Below, one piece after another: positions 11,236-22,961 of a stretch of DNA of 64,000 nt. The stretch lies in NCBI GenBank assembly GCA_029204225.1, contig MU831934.1, positions 1 through 64,000 of the forward strand, in the 5' to 3' direction. A model generated the notes under the pieces. It was not told where the DNA came from. It ran no database searches and saw only the letters and a program-made list of their open reading frames with translations. The stretch comes from Diphasiastrum complanatum. Its lineage: Eukaryota; Streptophyta; Lycopodiopsida; Lycopodiales; Lycopodiaceae. Numbering within the stretch: position 1 is the stretch's first letter; each line of letters begins with the position of its first letter. The position numbers were made by a program, and so were the translations under genes.

Positions 11236-11999
11236 TCCACGATGTGAGAATGTATGGCTTGATTATATTTGATCAAAAAACCCATTTGCAACCAATGGTG
11301 TGCTTGTTGGATGGAAGATCCACAAGCTCTTATGTCTTGTTGGTCATCAAAGCATCATATTCCTCCTTCATGGCTAGAAACCATTCATTCAAATTGAGTG
11401 CATCATATACATCCTTTGGCTCCTCATGTGAAACAAAATAAGCACAATTAGTGGAGTTGAGTTCCACTTGCTTGCCTTTATCTCCATATGTAAGCCTCCT
11501 AGGCTCGGATCTTTCTCTTTGTGACCTCCTTGGTGAAAAGATTCGAGGTGACTCTTCCTCAATTCTCGGCCCCATCTCTCCATGGTAGTCTTCAAGGGTG
11601 ATGATAGGATAATCCTTTTGAGAATCTTTGATCTCGGCCTCCTCAAAGATGTATTTTTGATTCTCATAGATATAACATTTCTACTCTCAATTGTAACTGA
11701 GGTAGAGGGAACATAAATTTTGTAAGCCTTCTTGTTGGATGAATATCCAACCATGATTCCTTTGATAGAATCAGGATCATCTCTTTTCCTTGTTTTCAAG
11801 GGTACATGAACAAAGCAAGCACATCCAAGAACTCTAAAGAAAGAACATTGGAAAGTGATAGAACTTTAGAAGAAGCAAGTTTCAATGGAATGTTGCCAAT
11901 TCCTTCAATAGAGCACTCATGATCATTTGCAGCATTAATAGATCTTTTAAGTCCTTTATAAGGTACAATAGAGTCAAAAGACTCCTTTGAACAGCACAT
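11236..11999 (-). pseudogene. Copia B protease tail, integrase C-terminus and RT start
   Basis: From 11999 the frame covers the region after the protease, then (around 11796) switches to the integrase C-terminal block KGIMVGYSSNKKAYK with a linker rich in Arg and Ser, and then to the start of RT (EPKDVYDALNLNEW, EEYDALMTNKT, then a stop and ELVDLPSNKHTIGC). The catalytic integrase core and most of RT are absent. Confidence 0.78.
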
Positions 12000-12023
12000 A
12001 TGTGAAGAAGCTCCACTATCTAT

Positions 12024-12461
12024 CTACCAAGCTCCATCTTTCTTGAAGGGTGATGAAGAAAAGCCTGACACCATGAGTGATCCTTCTCCATCACTTGCAA
12101 TGAAATCTTCTTCTTTCTCATTAGAGAGATTTGCTTGTTTGAGTTGATTTTTCTTTTTGAAGCAATTAGAGACATAGTGCCCCTTCTTGCCACAAAAGAA
12201 ACACTTGACTTTCTTCTTCTTGGTCTTCGAAGTAGGAGGATGAGATGAGTCATCCTTTTCACCATCTTTGTCTCTTTCCTTGGCTTTGTCTTTGTTGAAT
12301 GTTTGAGAAAACTGGTTGTTGCTCCTTCCTTTATGCTTGTCCTTGACAAAGAGGGCTTTGTCACTTCCAATATGCTCTAGTTTGTTCATCCTAGACAGTT
12401 TGTAACTTTGCCTAGCTTCTTCAAAGATGAGAATTCCTTGAAGAGTTTCCAAATTGGGCAA
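12024..12461 (-). pseudogene. Copia B gag C-terminus with zinc knuckle
   Basis: A 145-codon frame with a single CCHC knuckle, CFFCGKKGHYVSNC, preceded by a lysine-rich stretch and followed by an acidic linker. It ends at TAG 12024-12026 directly before IDSGASSHMC, the protease active site, which lies in the same frame. The stop therefore replaces the residue before IDSGAS. Confidence 0.85.
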
Positions 12462-12532
12462 CTCCTCCTTAATGGCAAAGGATTGAACAAGATTATCATA
12501 GTCATCTTTTAAGCCATTTAGAATGACTTGTA

Positions 12533-12898
12533 CTAACTCATCTTGATTGATTGTGACACCAACACAAGCAAGCTCCCTATGAAGATTTTTACTCTCAAAA
12601 CATAATTTGATGCACTCTCCTCACTTTTTTGAAAACTTTGGAAAATTTTATTTCTAAGAGTGAGTATTCTAGAAGTGTTCTTAGCTTCATAGATGGACTT
12701 AAGTGCATCCCAAGCATCTATAGCTGTGGCGCAAGATCCTATCTCTCTCAGAATTTCATTAGAGACATTCATCTTAATGAAATGTAGAGCCATTCTAGCT
12801 CTCTTCTTGTACTTTGGTATTTCAAGCTGTGCTTGAGGCTCCTCCTCAATACCAAGTACTATGTCCATAACATTCTGGAGTATTAAAATAGACTCCAT
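12533..12898 (-). pseudogene. Copia B gag
   Basis: This 121-codon frame carries the copia gag core: YKKRARMALHFIKMNVSN, AWDALKSIYE, NTSRILTLRNK and SEESASNYVLRVK. The start and end are lost to frame changes. The matching region of element C (53614-51434) is intact and shows what is missing. Confidence 0.82.
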
Positions 12899-13732
12899 CC
12901 TTACCTTCCATATTGAGTAATTAGAGGTACTTAGTCTCTTTCACCTACTTCTAGGAGATATTCTGCCACATATGCCATATTGTGAAGACTTCTTAGTTAT
13001 TGGACAATTATATGTTTAAGCTTGTTCCAATCAGACTTAATGTTGCTACTCTCTTTCACTATAGGTATTTTCAAGGATGTGCTATCTTTCTATGTGAAAA
13101 AACTTGCAACTGTATTTGAGACAGATCTCAAATATTTCTCAAAACAAGATAATCTAGATCAGACACTCAAAATGGATTGAGGAACTTAGACAAGTTTGAA
13201 TTATACTTTTGGCACGTGTTAGATGCTCCAAAAAAAAACACAAATGATTCTCAGAAGACTCAAAGGTGTTCAATAACATGAACTTTGTCTTGATCTTCAG
13301 TTTCTTGTGTAGGATACTCAAAACAATGGATTAAGAATCAAGCAAGATTGAATCAAATCAAAAAGTGGTCACTCGGATTTTGGACCTCTCCCTATCCTCT
13401 TTAAGAGCTTATAACTCTTGATAGGCACATCAGATTGATTTGGGATCAATTTCTATGAAACGTACTCTTCATAAGCTTTCCACCAAGCTATAAGACCACT
13501 ATCTTTCGACCAAATAGCAAGGAGATAAAGGGGACTAAAAATCTTTGATTTTCACACATGCAGAATTCCAAAATTCCGTACAATCACTGTTCTGACCTGA
13601 AAATTCAGTTTCTATCCACTTTGATCCAAACACTTTTCAAGGAAAGGTAAAGAAAAGTGATTAACTGTTTTTTTTCTTGAATTAGCTCACAAATTCTTGA
13701 ACAGTCAGAGATAATAGCATGCAAAGCTTAAT

Positions 13733-13747
13733 TTGGCTCTGATACCA
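13733..13747 (-). other. Copia B primer binding site
   Basis: Minus-strand TGGTATCAGAGCCAA, the standard plant copia site for initiator tRNA-Met, abutting an LTR end (TTTTGTCA on the minus strand). Confidence 0.92.
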
Positions 13748-14410
13748 TGACAAAATTTCCAGCAAGTTCACACGTGTGGGAATGATCCACAAATGTGATT
13801 GATCTTATTAAGCTTTATGATTAGCACAAAAAACTGATTCTAGATTGAATAGCAAGATCTAGTACATAATTTAATGGCTTAATCACAATCTAGCATGCTA
13901 AGAATCAGAGAATGATAGCTTTGATTTCAAGAGAGTAAAAGTACAAGAATTTAGAATATGAGCATAAGCCTCAACACGAGTTAGAGAGAGAAAGAGAGAG
14001 AGATATTCAAGCATATATTGGTGTAGATCCAAAATGGCATGGAATAGCTTCAAAGCTTGGTTCTTCATCAAAGATTATGAGAATAGCTACACATATTTAT
14101 GGAGTTTGAGGTAGCTCAAGGTAGAACCACATCCATCCACCTTTCATCCACATCTAAAGTGAAAACTAGAGTCTAAGTGACATTTGTCACATCTTATGCA
14201 TGCATTTCTACCTACTTTTATCAAGTGTCATTTGTCTATCTAGAATTGTACAAATAATCATGCATGTGTCCATTTCACTTTGTGCATGCCTTGCCTGTCA
14301 CTATGGATCACTTACAACAATTGCATGTGATATGCCACGAGTTTCTACAAGCATATTAATGACATTTCTAAGTCTACAATCTATATGCAAGTTGTATACT
14401 ACCAACTAGA
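13748..14410 (-). mobile_element. Probable 5' LTR of copia B (outer limit uncertain)
   Basis: The sequence begins tgacaaaatttcc directly against the primer site, as an LTR end should. The far end is not fixed because no second copy is visible. The span up to about 14410 has no coding content and includes a GA-rich run near 13985-14003. Confidence 0.4.
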
Positions 14411-14524
14411 CTTGAGAAACCCATGATATAGCTCGAGTTCCTTCTAGGCCAAATTTGGCATTTAAATTATGAAACAACATACTTGCATAGCAAAAAAGTT
14501 TGTAGCAAGCCTAAAGTCAAGATA

Positions 14525-14809
14525 GATGATTTTTCATTTTCAACACAAACGGCATCACCTTATAGGCATAGGTTCCCCATTCTGTGGCGAATGTTGTCTT
14601 GTGTTGATCTTGCGGCGCTATTTTCACCTAATTGTAGCACTGAAACCATCCTGGAAATTGTAGGCTTCTGCTCCTACTACTCTGTCTAGAACACTTTTCG
14701 TAAATGGTAAGGAAAAATGATCCTTCTTGGTGACTGCATTTAACGCTTTCAAGTTCACACAGATGCGCATTTTACCGTTCTTCTTGGGTATTATGACTAT
14801 TGGCGACAC
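14525..14809 (-). pseudogene. Ty3 RT N-terminal fragment
   Basis: RT motifs are MSPIVIIPKKNGKMRICVN and LKALNAVTKKDHFSLPF, then AYNFQDGFS. A TAG at 14628-14630 falls where the sister element has Gln (YNQVKIAP), after which the frame continues to about 14525. Confidence 0.85.
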
Positions 14810-15124
14810 CCATTTTGTGTGCTCGATTTCATAGATGAAATCAATATCTAGCAGTTTCTACAACTCTTGCTTGATCAGCTCTGTGTAGTTCGGGTTGCAA
14901 CGGTAGTAGCGACTCACCTTGGAGACTGCTCCATCCACCAAGGGTATGCTATGCTGGACTACGGTTGGTGGGATACCCTTCAGATCACTGTAATTTCACT
15001 TGAAACAATCCATGTATTCCACCAATAACGAACATAGTCTTCTGAATTGAGTGGGTGTTAACTATTCTCCCACATGCACGATCTTCTCTTCTTCACCTGG
15101 CTCAGCAAGATTCATAGGTTGCAT

Positions 15125-16132
15125 TCATGCAGGTCCTTCGAAGACTTGCTCCGCTGGTTCCTGACTTTGATTAGGTTCTCTTTGAGATTGTGACATCATT
15201 ATTACTACTTCGTCTAAGGTATAGTTCTTGAAGGTCTCAGGCATCTCGTGAACAGGCATTCGACGGGATTCCTCTTTCAGCATGTTGATCTTAGTTCGAC
15301 TCGTAATTTTTGGATTTTTCATCATCTATGAGAAAGATGATGCTGCATCTGAGTCCATTTGGATTGACTTTAAGGAGTCCAATTTCTTTTTTCCTTTTCT
15401 GCTCACATAGTTGGGTTCATCCTTGTTGTCTTTCTGTGGAACTGGTGTGACATTCGCTTCATGATTACGAATATCCACATCCACCTTAGCTATGGCCTCC
15501 TCTGGTAGATCGCTCCATCGGATCACATGGTTATAACGTTGTCTCAACTGGTTCTTCTTGTTGGCAGATGCCTTGGGTGGGTCTATCTTGGAAACTTTAG
15601 CCATTGTGGATTTCTGTGGTGGCTGAGCTGGTACTTTCTTCGTTCCATAACAATTTGGGTCCACATGTTGCAGGACCTGCTCATCAGTTAGCTCAATCTC
15701 TTTGTTGTAGGTAAAAGCATATTGCCAAGGGACTAAATCATCAGCCACGGGGTTTTCAATAGCTTCTGCTGACAGCCATGCTACATTGATCATGTTCACC
15801 CCGAAAGTGATTGGTGTGTCCAATGTATATCACTTGGGTGAAGATGTGTTGGGTTCAAGATCTGAATCATGTTGACATGCATGCCCAGCCATATAGTCAA
15901 CAGTTGCCAATGCATCCGTCCATCTCATGATATCTGTTTCAAAGTCGTAATGACCTCCCCTAGCTTGCCTTGGGCGATCAATTGTATGATCAGTGGTGGA
16001 CGATTCATCATCACCTTTTGGTGTAATTGGTTTCACCGCCCACGTGGTTGGATCGACCTTTACCGCCTGTTCTATGTTTTCGAAGGTGAGTTTTTCAATT
16101 TTCCAGTTGTAAACCACTTGCGCAATCTTCAA
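15125..16132 (-). pseudogene. Ty3 protease-RT linker region
   Basis: Three open stretches (15125-15325, 15326-15823, 15830-16132) align in order with 24950-25830 of the nested Ty3 element: shared words include VELTDEQ/IELTDEQ, HMDP/HVDP, TTDHT.DRP and ATVD/ATID. These are the poorly conserved linkers of this Ty3 lineage. They are separated by single stops or frame changes. Confidence 0.75.
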
Positions 16133-16140
16133 CCACAGTC

Positions 16141-16430
16141 TTCCTAGTAATATGCAGTAGGCAGAAGGGGGAAGGGGACTCTGGTATGTCCATCACCACA
16201 AAAGTGATCACAAACTACATTCCCACTATTTGTATTGGGATGTTGTCAACTACACCTTTTGGTTTAACACATGATTGATCTGCTAGTTTGATGGCAAATC
16301 TCGCTGGCTTCAATCCTTGCAGACCCCATTTCTAGAGCAAAGTAGTGGAGATCAAATTTACACCTGATCCTCTATCTACCACTGCTGCCTTGTCCTTGAA
16401 TCTCTTGTGCTTGATTGGCAGGGTGATCTG
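16141..16430 (-). pseudogene. Ty3 aspartic protease fragment
   Basis: The minus-strand translation gives VVDRGSGVNLIST, AIKLADQS and FVITFVVMDIPE, matching the protease of the nested element (VIDGGSGVNLIST, VIKLADQT, FVITFIVMDLPE). The active-site Asp is present. One stop interrupts it where the sister has RTKWGL. Confidence 0.75.
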
Positions 16431-16880
16431 GTGTTACTGGCTCTGCTTCAGCTTTGGCCCATTCAGCCAGGAGGCTCTTGGCTTGTGGCGCAATCTACAG
16501 TAATTTTTCAAGGGATAAGTTAACACGGCTTTCTAGCAAACTTGTGAGCACTTTAGTGTGTTGAGGACTTCATAGCTTTCCTTGAGCAGACGTCGGAGAC
16601 TTCGATGTCAAGGAAGTCGATGACGTGGAAGTCGAGGACTTGCAGCTTCCCTTTGATCATATGTCGAAGTCGGAGACTTCGATGATGTGGATGTCGAGGA
16701 CTTCAATGTTGAGGCCAGGGTCAAAACCATTTGTCAGAAAAAGTCGATGGCGGGCATGTCGATGTAGACTACATCGACTTTCCTTGTATTTCTATAGACT
16801 GTAAAAATATTTACAATAGCAAAATGAATGGATCTAGATTAGTAAAGAGAGATAGGGATGAAGAGAATAGAAATCCAACA

Positions 16881-16897
16881 CCCCCCCCCCCCCCCCC
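16881..16897 (-). other. Copia Y polypurine tract: 17 G (C on + strand)
   Basis: An uninterrupted run of 17 C on the + strand. On the minus strand it reads G17 then TGTTGGATTTC, i.e. a polypurine tract directly before an LTR start. It lies just after the RNase H frame of copia Y. The LTR it primes lies left of 16880, but its other end is not resolved. Confidence 0.8.
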
Positions 16898-17701
16898 TTA
16901 ATCTAGATCCTTGAATGTCTTGATTTGTAAATTCAAGATAGCACAAAAATTCTTGTGTGCTTTTGGATTCAATCCCTTTGTAAATATGTCAACTGCCATG
17001 TACTGGGTTCTGCAAAATTTCAGATTGAGTATCATGCTTCTAAAGTAGTGATATCTGATTTCGATGTGCTTACTCCTAGAATAAAATCTAGGATTGATGG
17101 ATAATGCAATAGCACTCTGATTATCAGATTGTATCATTGTTGGAGCAGATTGTACGAGACCAATATCAGACAATAAATTTCTCAACCAGATTGCCTCTTT
17201 GCTAGCTTGAGAGGTTGCAATGTATTCAGTTTCTATGGAAGACATTGCAATGGAGGTCTGCTTTTGACTATTCCAAGATATTGGACCATTGTTGAGCATA
17301 AAAACGTATCCAGAAGTTGATTTTCTGGTGTCGATATCACTTGCCCAATTTGCATCTGTATATCCATGAAGAGTATGGATATTGGATGGATCTCCATCAC
17401 CATAATAGATGCATAGGTCCACAGTAGCTCATACATATTTGATTACTCTGAAAAGAGCTTTCCAATGGATCATGCCAGGATCGGCCATGTACTGACTCAA
17501 GGAACTGATGGCGTATGCAAGATCTGGCATGGTTGAGATCATTGCATACATCAGGGATCCGATAATAGACTGATATGGATACCCCTCCATTTTTGCCTTC
17601 TCCTCATTGGTCTGAGGGCAATCTTCCTTGGATAATCTGAGACCTGAATCCATGGGATTATGTATAGGCTTGCGATTCATAAAATTGAATTTCATCAACA
17701 A
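16898..17701 (-). pseudogene. Copia Y RT tail and RNase H
   Basis: The 17701-17429 frame shows the end of RT (KPIHNPMDSGLRL, YQSIIGSLMYAM, PDLAYAISSLSQYM). The 17422-16898 frame is RNase H (GYTDANWASDIDTRKSTSGYVFML, SSIETEYIA, SDNQSAIALS, RSKHIEIRYHYFR). Only one base change separates the two. The catalytic Asp/Glu pattern (TDAN, E in TEY, SDN) is retained. Confidence 0.88.
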
Positions 17702-17774
17702 ATTATAAAAGTACCTATGTTGTCTTCTACAACAACATAAGAAAGTAGCAGCTGAATAGAGGTGTGCTTGATGC

Positions 17775-18167
17775 CTAGGCTGAAGCTCTCAAAGTAGTCG
17801 ATGTTGGAAATTGAGAAAACCCCCTTGCCACAAGTCGAGCTTTCCTTCTGTCGATGCTGTCGTCTACTTTGTATTTGATCTTAAAGATCCATTTGCAGTC
17901 GATAATCTTTTTGTTTGATGGCAGGTCGATGACAGTCCAAGTGTTGTTCCTCAACAATGAGTTGTACTCTTTGTCCATTGCTTCTTTCCAGAGATTTGAG
18001 TCGGCCTGTGACAAAGTTTCTTCAACTGTGGTTGGATCCTGAATAGAATAGTGAGCAAATTCATTGTATATTGGACAGGCTGAGAGCGAATTCTTGATGA
18101 TCTCCTGGTTGAAGCTTCTGGTTGTAAAGTCTGACTCTTTGTCGATTGTGTCAGCTATGTCGGACAC
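17775..18167 (-). pseudogene. Copia Y reverse transcriptase, N-terminal part
   Basis: The frame includes EETLSQADSNLWKEAMDKEY, NNTWTVIDLPSNKKIIDCKW and RKARLVARGFSQ, the standard start of copia RT. It is then frameshifted, and the sequence jumps from the ...LLLSYVVVED-like block (about 17730) to the RT tail. The FLNG and YVDD blocks are deleted, so this copy cannot encode active RT. Confidence 0.85.
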
Positions 18168-18914
18168 ATTGATGACTGCTCTTGAGTTGCAGTCTCTTTA
18201 TCTTCTTCTGGATTTGATTGTATAGGATGACTACAAGAAGGAATGGAAATTGCCTTACGAGAAGAGTCAGTTGTCGGGGCAGAAATTGTGGACTGCATTT
18301 GGCCCTTGCCCTTTAAATCAATAAATTGATCTTTGATAAAAGTCACATCCCTATTAGTGAAAACTTTACAGGTGTCTATGTTATACAGTCTATACATTCC
18401 ATCAAAATTGAAAAAGCCAACAAACATTGTTTTAAAAGAATGTTCATTAAGTTTCTTTCTGTTGTCCTTCGGGACATGAGCATAACTTGTGCATCCAAAT
18501 ACTTTCAAATATTTGATTAAAATCTCATAAGGAGTTTTGTTTGTTAGGAACATCCTTAGCTATACATCGATTCAACAAATAAGTTGATGTTGAAACAACA
18601 TGTTGCCAAAATGATTTGGGCAAAGAAGCATGTGTGATCATGCATTTAGCATACTAAGGTCCTGTTCTTCCTTTCGGCCAGTCCATTTGACTATGGAGAA
18701 TAGGAAGCAACAAACTGTTGTTCAATGCCATTGGCTGAGTAGTAATCATTGAATTCAGTTGAAATGTATTCTTCTCCATCCTCACTCCTGAGAGCTTTGA
18801 TTCTTTTGTATGTCTGCAACTCAGCATTCTCCTTAAATTTCTTGAAGAACTAGAAGGCTTCAGATTTGTGCTTTAGGAAATAGACAACAGTGCTCCTACA
18901 ATATTCATCTATGA
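18155..18914 (-). pseudogene. Copia Y integrase, downstream half
   Basis: From 18914 the minus strand continues integrase as TFIDEYCRSTVVYF, then RSEDGEEYISTEF (second Asp), SNGLAERKNRT (Glu) and, after frame changes, NKTPYEILIKYLKVFGCTS (18553 down). Two TAG codons (18850-18852 and 18691-18693) stand where the family has Gln (EAFQFF, YSPQSNG). Confidence 0.87.
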
Positions 18915-18919
18915 AAGTA
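18915..18919. repeat. Target site duplication AAGTA (left)
   Basis: The five bases next to the left end of the Ty3 element, repeated exactly at 30002-30006. Removing the element and one copy restores the copia integrase frame. Confidence 0.95.
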
Positions 18920-19665
18920 TGTAGTGGGTTTCTTTCCTTGCCTAACCTGAATCCAAGATCTAGTCAATCTAGCATCAAAGAGACGAAGTTAGTTGTCACG
19001 CATAGGTTCGTTCCCATGAGAGCGATAGTATAGTTCAGATTTCAACATGAATGGAGGATCTAACACTAACATCCATTAACACTAAGCATTAACACTACAT
19101 CCATTAACCCTAAATCAACAACAATGATAGAAACTTACTCTTCTCTCTCTCCCTTTCTCTCTCACAAAAATCATAAGAAATAGCAATCTCAATAATGATC
19201 AAATCCAACAATTAGCAAAATCCAAAGAAAGCATGAGAAATGGAGGAAAAGAAAGGAAGAGCAAGGACATTCATCAATCCATTTCTAAAGAGAACCAATC
19301 TGCTTTATTGAAATGAGAAAATGAACATCAGGAATAACTCGAGTTGGTCTCTTTTTATAGTAGAGAGGAGGACCCTGGCCTCTGAATCCTATTGGTCCAG
19401 TCTTGCCTCTCTTTTATTCAAATTTAAAAAAGTGTGAAAACCATCAGAACTGGAGGGAAACCCAACGTTATTCACTAACTTGACAATTAGGCCCTATGAC
19501 ATTAAAAGTCCCGCAAAAAGGCCTAAAGTCCTTTTATTGACTTTTAACTAATCAATCAAATAACTATGTGATCATTGGGTTGGAGTTACACATGCAGGGT
19601 GCCAAATCCCTCTCACTTATTAACTAGGGTTAGGGTTGCCTTGGGATCCGCAAACCCTCCAACAG
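18920..19665 (-). repeat. Ty3 3' LTR
   Basis: Starts tgtagtgggtttc and ends accctccaaca on the + strand. It is nearly identical to 29255-30001. The minus-strand purine-rich stretch just outside (TTGGTGGGAGATAC, 19666-19680) is the likely polypurine tract. Confidence 0.95.
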
Positions 19666-19825
19666 TATCTCCCACCAAAACTGGTGGCGGTCCCACGACA
19701 CCTGCAATATGCAGTTATCGGGGACTTTTATTGGCTTCGCGCCGAATCTTAATTAAATGATACTGCACTTTCTCCATAAAGTCAAGGCGTGCAGTATTGA
19801 AATCTAGCATATTGCACTGCCTTAT

Positions 19826-21521
19826 CTACTTGATCCTATGCGGTTGCAGGGAGCTGATGTAGGTTTCCAAGCAATCAGCTTGTTGCTGGGCCAATTTCTT
19901 TTTGCTTTTAGCCTTTTCTTCATGTTGCTTGGCTATCTTCACCTCTCGATCCAGCTAGACAATTTTCTGGCTGATCAAAGTGTTTTCGGATCCTAAATCA
20001 GAGATCCTCTGTTCCATTTCCTTCTTCTTATCCAGCATAGATTGGATCACTTGTCCAAGGCTTGAAACTAATCCGAGAGCATCACCAGAATCGACAATTG
20101 TGGAGGTGGCAGCAGCAGGAGACCTTGATAAAACTGTCATTGGTAGGCGTGGAATAGGTGCCAAGGTCTCTTCTTCTTCAAAAATATCCTCATCTTCAAA
20201 CCCTTCAGGCACCGTGGCGTCGAACTGCTTTGGTGACTTTACAGCTGTGTCGACCCGAAGTGTGGTTGGGCTACCCTGTGTGGGTGGTTGCTGACTGGCA
20301 TCTTCGACACCAACAGTAGTTTCATGGATATGCCCGAATCCTCTTCCAGGGGATTGGGGTTCAAAGGGCGTTGGGCTCTGGGGCATTTCAAAGATTTCGG
20401 TGGCCCCAAGGGGGTCGGAATCATCGAACATATCCATGAAGAGCTGTGTGTTGGGTGAGGTTGCTTCGGTGTGCGGGGGTGAGGCGGCCTGGGCCAGCCG
20501 TGATAGGAATGGTAGGTCCAATGGTCACATACTGTCCTTGTATGGGAGTAGAGGCGAGGGAAGCATCAGAGGCAGGGGGAATGGGAAGTTCAGTGCGAAC
20601 AGCAGCAGGAGGTGGAAGCGCAGCTGATGAGGTATGCCTAGTACGTCGTCATGATGCGGAAGGCGAGTCAAGAATTACGATCTCGCTGCATGGACGACGA
20701 TGACTATGAGAACTTGAGGCCTGGTGAGATGACTCGGCCGGTGCTTCTTCATAAACCGAAAGCACAGAATTCAGGTTGAAGCCATGGATTCTGTTTTCTA
20801 AGTGAGAAGCGGCTAAGAGGGACAATAGAGAGTCAACGGCGAACTGTTGCTTTGTATTGGCCTATATAGCTCGCTTGAACTCACCAGAAATAGTCTTGAA
20901 CTAGTTATATGGTTCAAGAGGGGCTTTGGTCAACTTTATGTGGGATTCCACTATCCTGTGAAGGATTTGAGATGTGATGCGGTCTTTCCTGAGGTTGCCA
21001 ACCATCAGAAAAGGATTCAACAACTGGGCAGCGGCGTGGATGGAAGGCTCAGTGATGGCTTCCAGAACGTAGCCATCATTAGTCCAGTGCAGATCGTTGG
21101 TGAGGTCGATGTATGGCTTGATGGCCTGTTTGGCGTGCTTGTGATTGGGTGAGACTTGCGTACTAGATGAGATTCCTATAGCTGCAAGTGCGGCCTCAGT
21201 GACACGCACCTTGTGTGTGGCTCCTTGGAAGGTGATATAAAACTTGGATTTTTCTTCCTTCCACGTATTGAAGGCAAGAGTGATGAAATCCATATTGATG
21301 CGTCCCGAAAAGGCTCTCTCATGAATACCCATTGTAGTAAGAGTGACCATGCTTGTGCTAGGAAGAATCATGATGTCTGTTGCAGATGGGACATCACGAT
21401 GGATAGTATAGCGCAGAGACTGGGAAATATCAGTAGACGACATGATGATCAGAAAGGAATTATAACCACGTGAGAGTGTATCAAAAGGCAATGTAGGAAA
21501 TGTGGAAGGCTTTGGTCGCAA
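19826..21521 (-). pseudogene. Ty3 extra 3' reading frame(s), coiled-coil tail
   Basis: Between integrase and the 3' LTR the minus strand is largely open. The 21521-20901 frame (206 codons, starting MRPKPSTFPTL) contains AFSGRINMDFITLAF and FYITFQGATHKVRVTEAAL, reminiscent of the poorly characterised extra ORFs of plant Tat/Athila elements. After TAG at 20901 it continues, with another TAG at 20862, through a Ser/Pro-rich region. The 20521-19955 frame is acidic and Pro-rich, then enters a coiled coil (DKKKEMEQRISDLGSEN). TAG at 19955-19957 interrupts it, but the frame runs 43 codons further (LDREVKIAKQHEEKAKSKKK) to a stop at 19826. At least one frameshift lies between the two. An env-like or accessory role is possible but unproven: no signal peptide or membrane span is seen. 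Confidence 0.6.
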
Positions 21522-22181
21522 GAAAAATTCGCAAGAGCTTCGCTAGCACAAGTGAGGAATGAATCGAATTCAGCCAACTTATAGGTGAATTTGGTGGGTC
21601 CATTACACTGAATAGTAGTTGGGCTGATCAATTCTGAACAAAAATTTACAAGCATGTACAATACTGTAAAAATAGGCTATAAAAATCTCGGTGAAGGTTT
21701 CTAGAGATCTGAACCTATCAGGCGAACGTTTTCTAGGGCTGGCGAAGGATGAACCTTCACCCAGAAGGGTCCTTCATCCAGGTACTGTCATAAATGTTTT
21801 TTTTTCACAATCTGAACCTATGGACAACCTAATTTTGACATTTTAAGATCGTCTAGCAGGTCGGCAAAGGTTCATAATGACGTTATGATACTCGGCGAAG
21901 GATCCCAAAATGGCATATCACTGAACATTCACCTGACTCAAAAATTTAATGTGGATGTACAGTCTGAGAGCTCAGCGAAGGTTTGTGATACTGTATTGGC
22001 CAAATCTGCCCAAAACAGTGATTTTCTAAGTCATTTTCCATAAAAATACTGTGACTTCTTGACTTTCGCTCATCAGTCTTTCTTTAATTTTTTTTTTATT
22101 GTCTTTTTCCAAAAAAAGTCAGCGAATTAATTACTGAAAACAAAAAATTAAAAAACAAATAAAATGAAAAATATATTGAGA

Positions 22182-22961
22182 TCAGATTTGCTGAACTGGC
22201 GGAGCAGGCTGTCGAAACTTGCGTAATCGGCTGCTATCAAATCGTTTTCCATCCAAGTGCTCAAGAATTACTGCGTCATAGTTTAGGATTTCCTTCACTT
22301 TATACGGGCCATCCCCAATAAACTTCAACTTACCCTTGATCAGCTTGGTTTTGTACATCAATGCAAGATCTCCTGCTTCCAGATCTTTCTTGTGCAATCG
22401 ACGATCGTGCCATGCCTTGCGGCGGGCTTTCTCTGCTGCTGAGGCATGAACAGCCATCAATCGAGTTTCACATAATTTGTGCAACGCTTCATGACGAAGT
22501 TGTAAAGACTGATCCTCATTTAATCGTTCCATTGCTGCTATGCGTAAAGATGGGTTTAAAAATTCAATTGGCATAACAACGTCTTGACCATAAACCAGTT
22601 GAAAAGGTGTTTGATTTGTACTATTTTTGTAAGCCATTCTGAATGCCCATAATGCTGCGTATAGTTTATGTTCCCAATCTAAGCGACTTGCTTCAACTGT
22701 CTTTGTAATAATGGTGCAGAGAATCTTGTTTGAAGATTCAGCTTGGCCATTCCCTCTAGGATAATAGGGAGTACTAAATCTGTGTATAACAAAAAAATCT
22801 TCCAGTAAACACTTTATTGTTTGATTAACAAAGTGTGTACCCCGATCACTGACAATTTCGATCGGACATCCAAATCTGATTATAATATTTTCATATAGAA
22901 ACTTCACCGTAGATTTCGCATCAGCCACTTTGACAACTTTGGCTTCAACCCACTTGGTCAT
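22182..22961 (-). pseudogene. Ty3 integrase core and C-terminus
   Basis: The frame reads MTKWVEAKVVKVADAKST (the first Asp lies just upstream in ATDYMTKW), then EIVSDRGTHF (second Asp), and STPYYPRGNGQAESSNK (catalytic Glu). The C-terminus has the GPY/F-type motif GDGPYKVKEI and ends QPAPPVQQI. It is 259 codons uninterrupted, and it inserts element cDNA into the host genome. It is separated from the HHCC zone by a frame change near 22960-23106. Confidence 0.9.

Larger units (their letters stand above)
11236..13747 (-). mobile_element. Copia element B, truncated 5' part
   Basis: A minus-strand copia element: primer site at 13733-13747, gag, zinc knuckle, protease, then a jump to the integrase C-terminus and the first RT residues (ELVDLPSNKHTIGCKWVF near 11280), where it ends. 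The central integrase is deleted. Gag closely resembles that of copia element C at 50521-55098 (shared KKRARMALH/KKRSRLALH, KMNVSN, SIYE..NTSR blocks), so A and B are different lineages and B and C are related. Confidence 0.85.
14525..16500 (-). mobile_element. Ty3/gypsy fragment (protease to RT start)
   Basis: A minus-strand Ty3 piece related to the nested element at 18920-30001. In order: protease (VVDRGSGVNLIS at about 16330-16400), a linker, a segment starting MDTPITFGVNMINVAWLS (compare MDTPIRFPLNVLNVAWIS at 25626), and RT start (SPIVIIPKKNGKMRICVNLK, 14809 down). RT reads through YN-stop-VKIAPQDQHK and stops near 14525 at KVMPF. Gag, the YxDD core, RNase H, integrase and LTRs are absent. 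Confidence 0.85.

Noticed and set aside
19826-21521. Retroviral envelope gene in the Ty3 element
   Set aside because: No signal peptide, no transmembrane segment and no fusion-peptide-like region. The tail is a soluble coiled coil.
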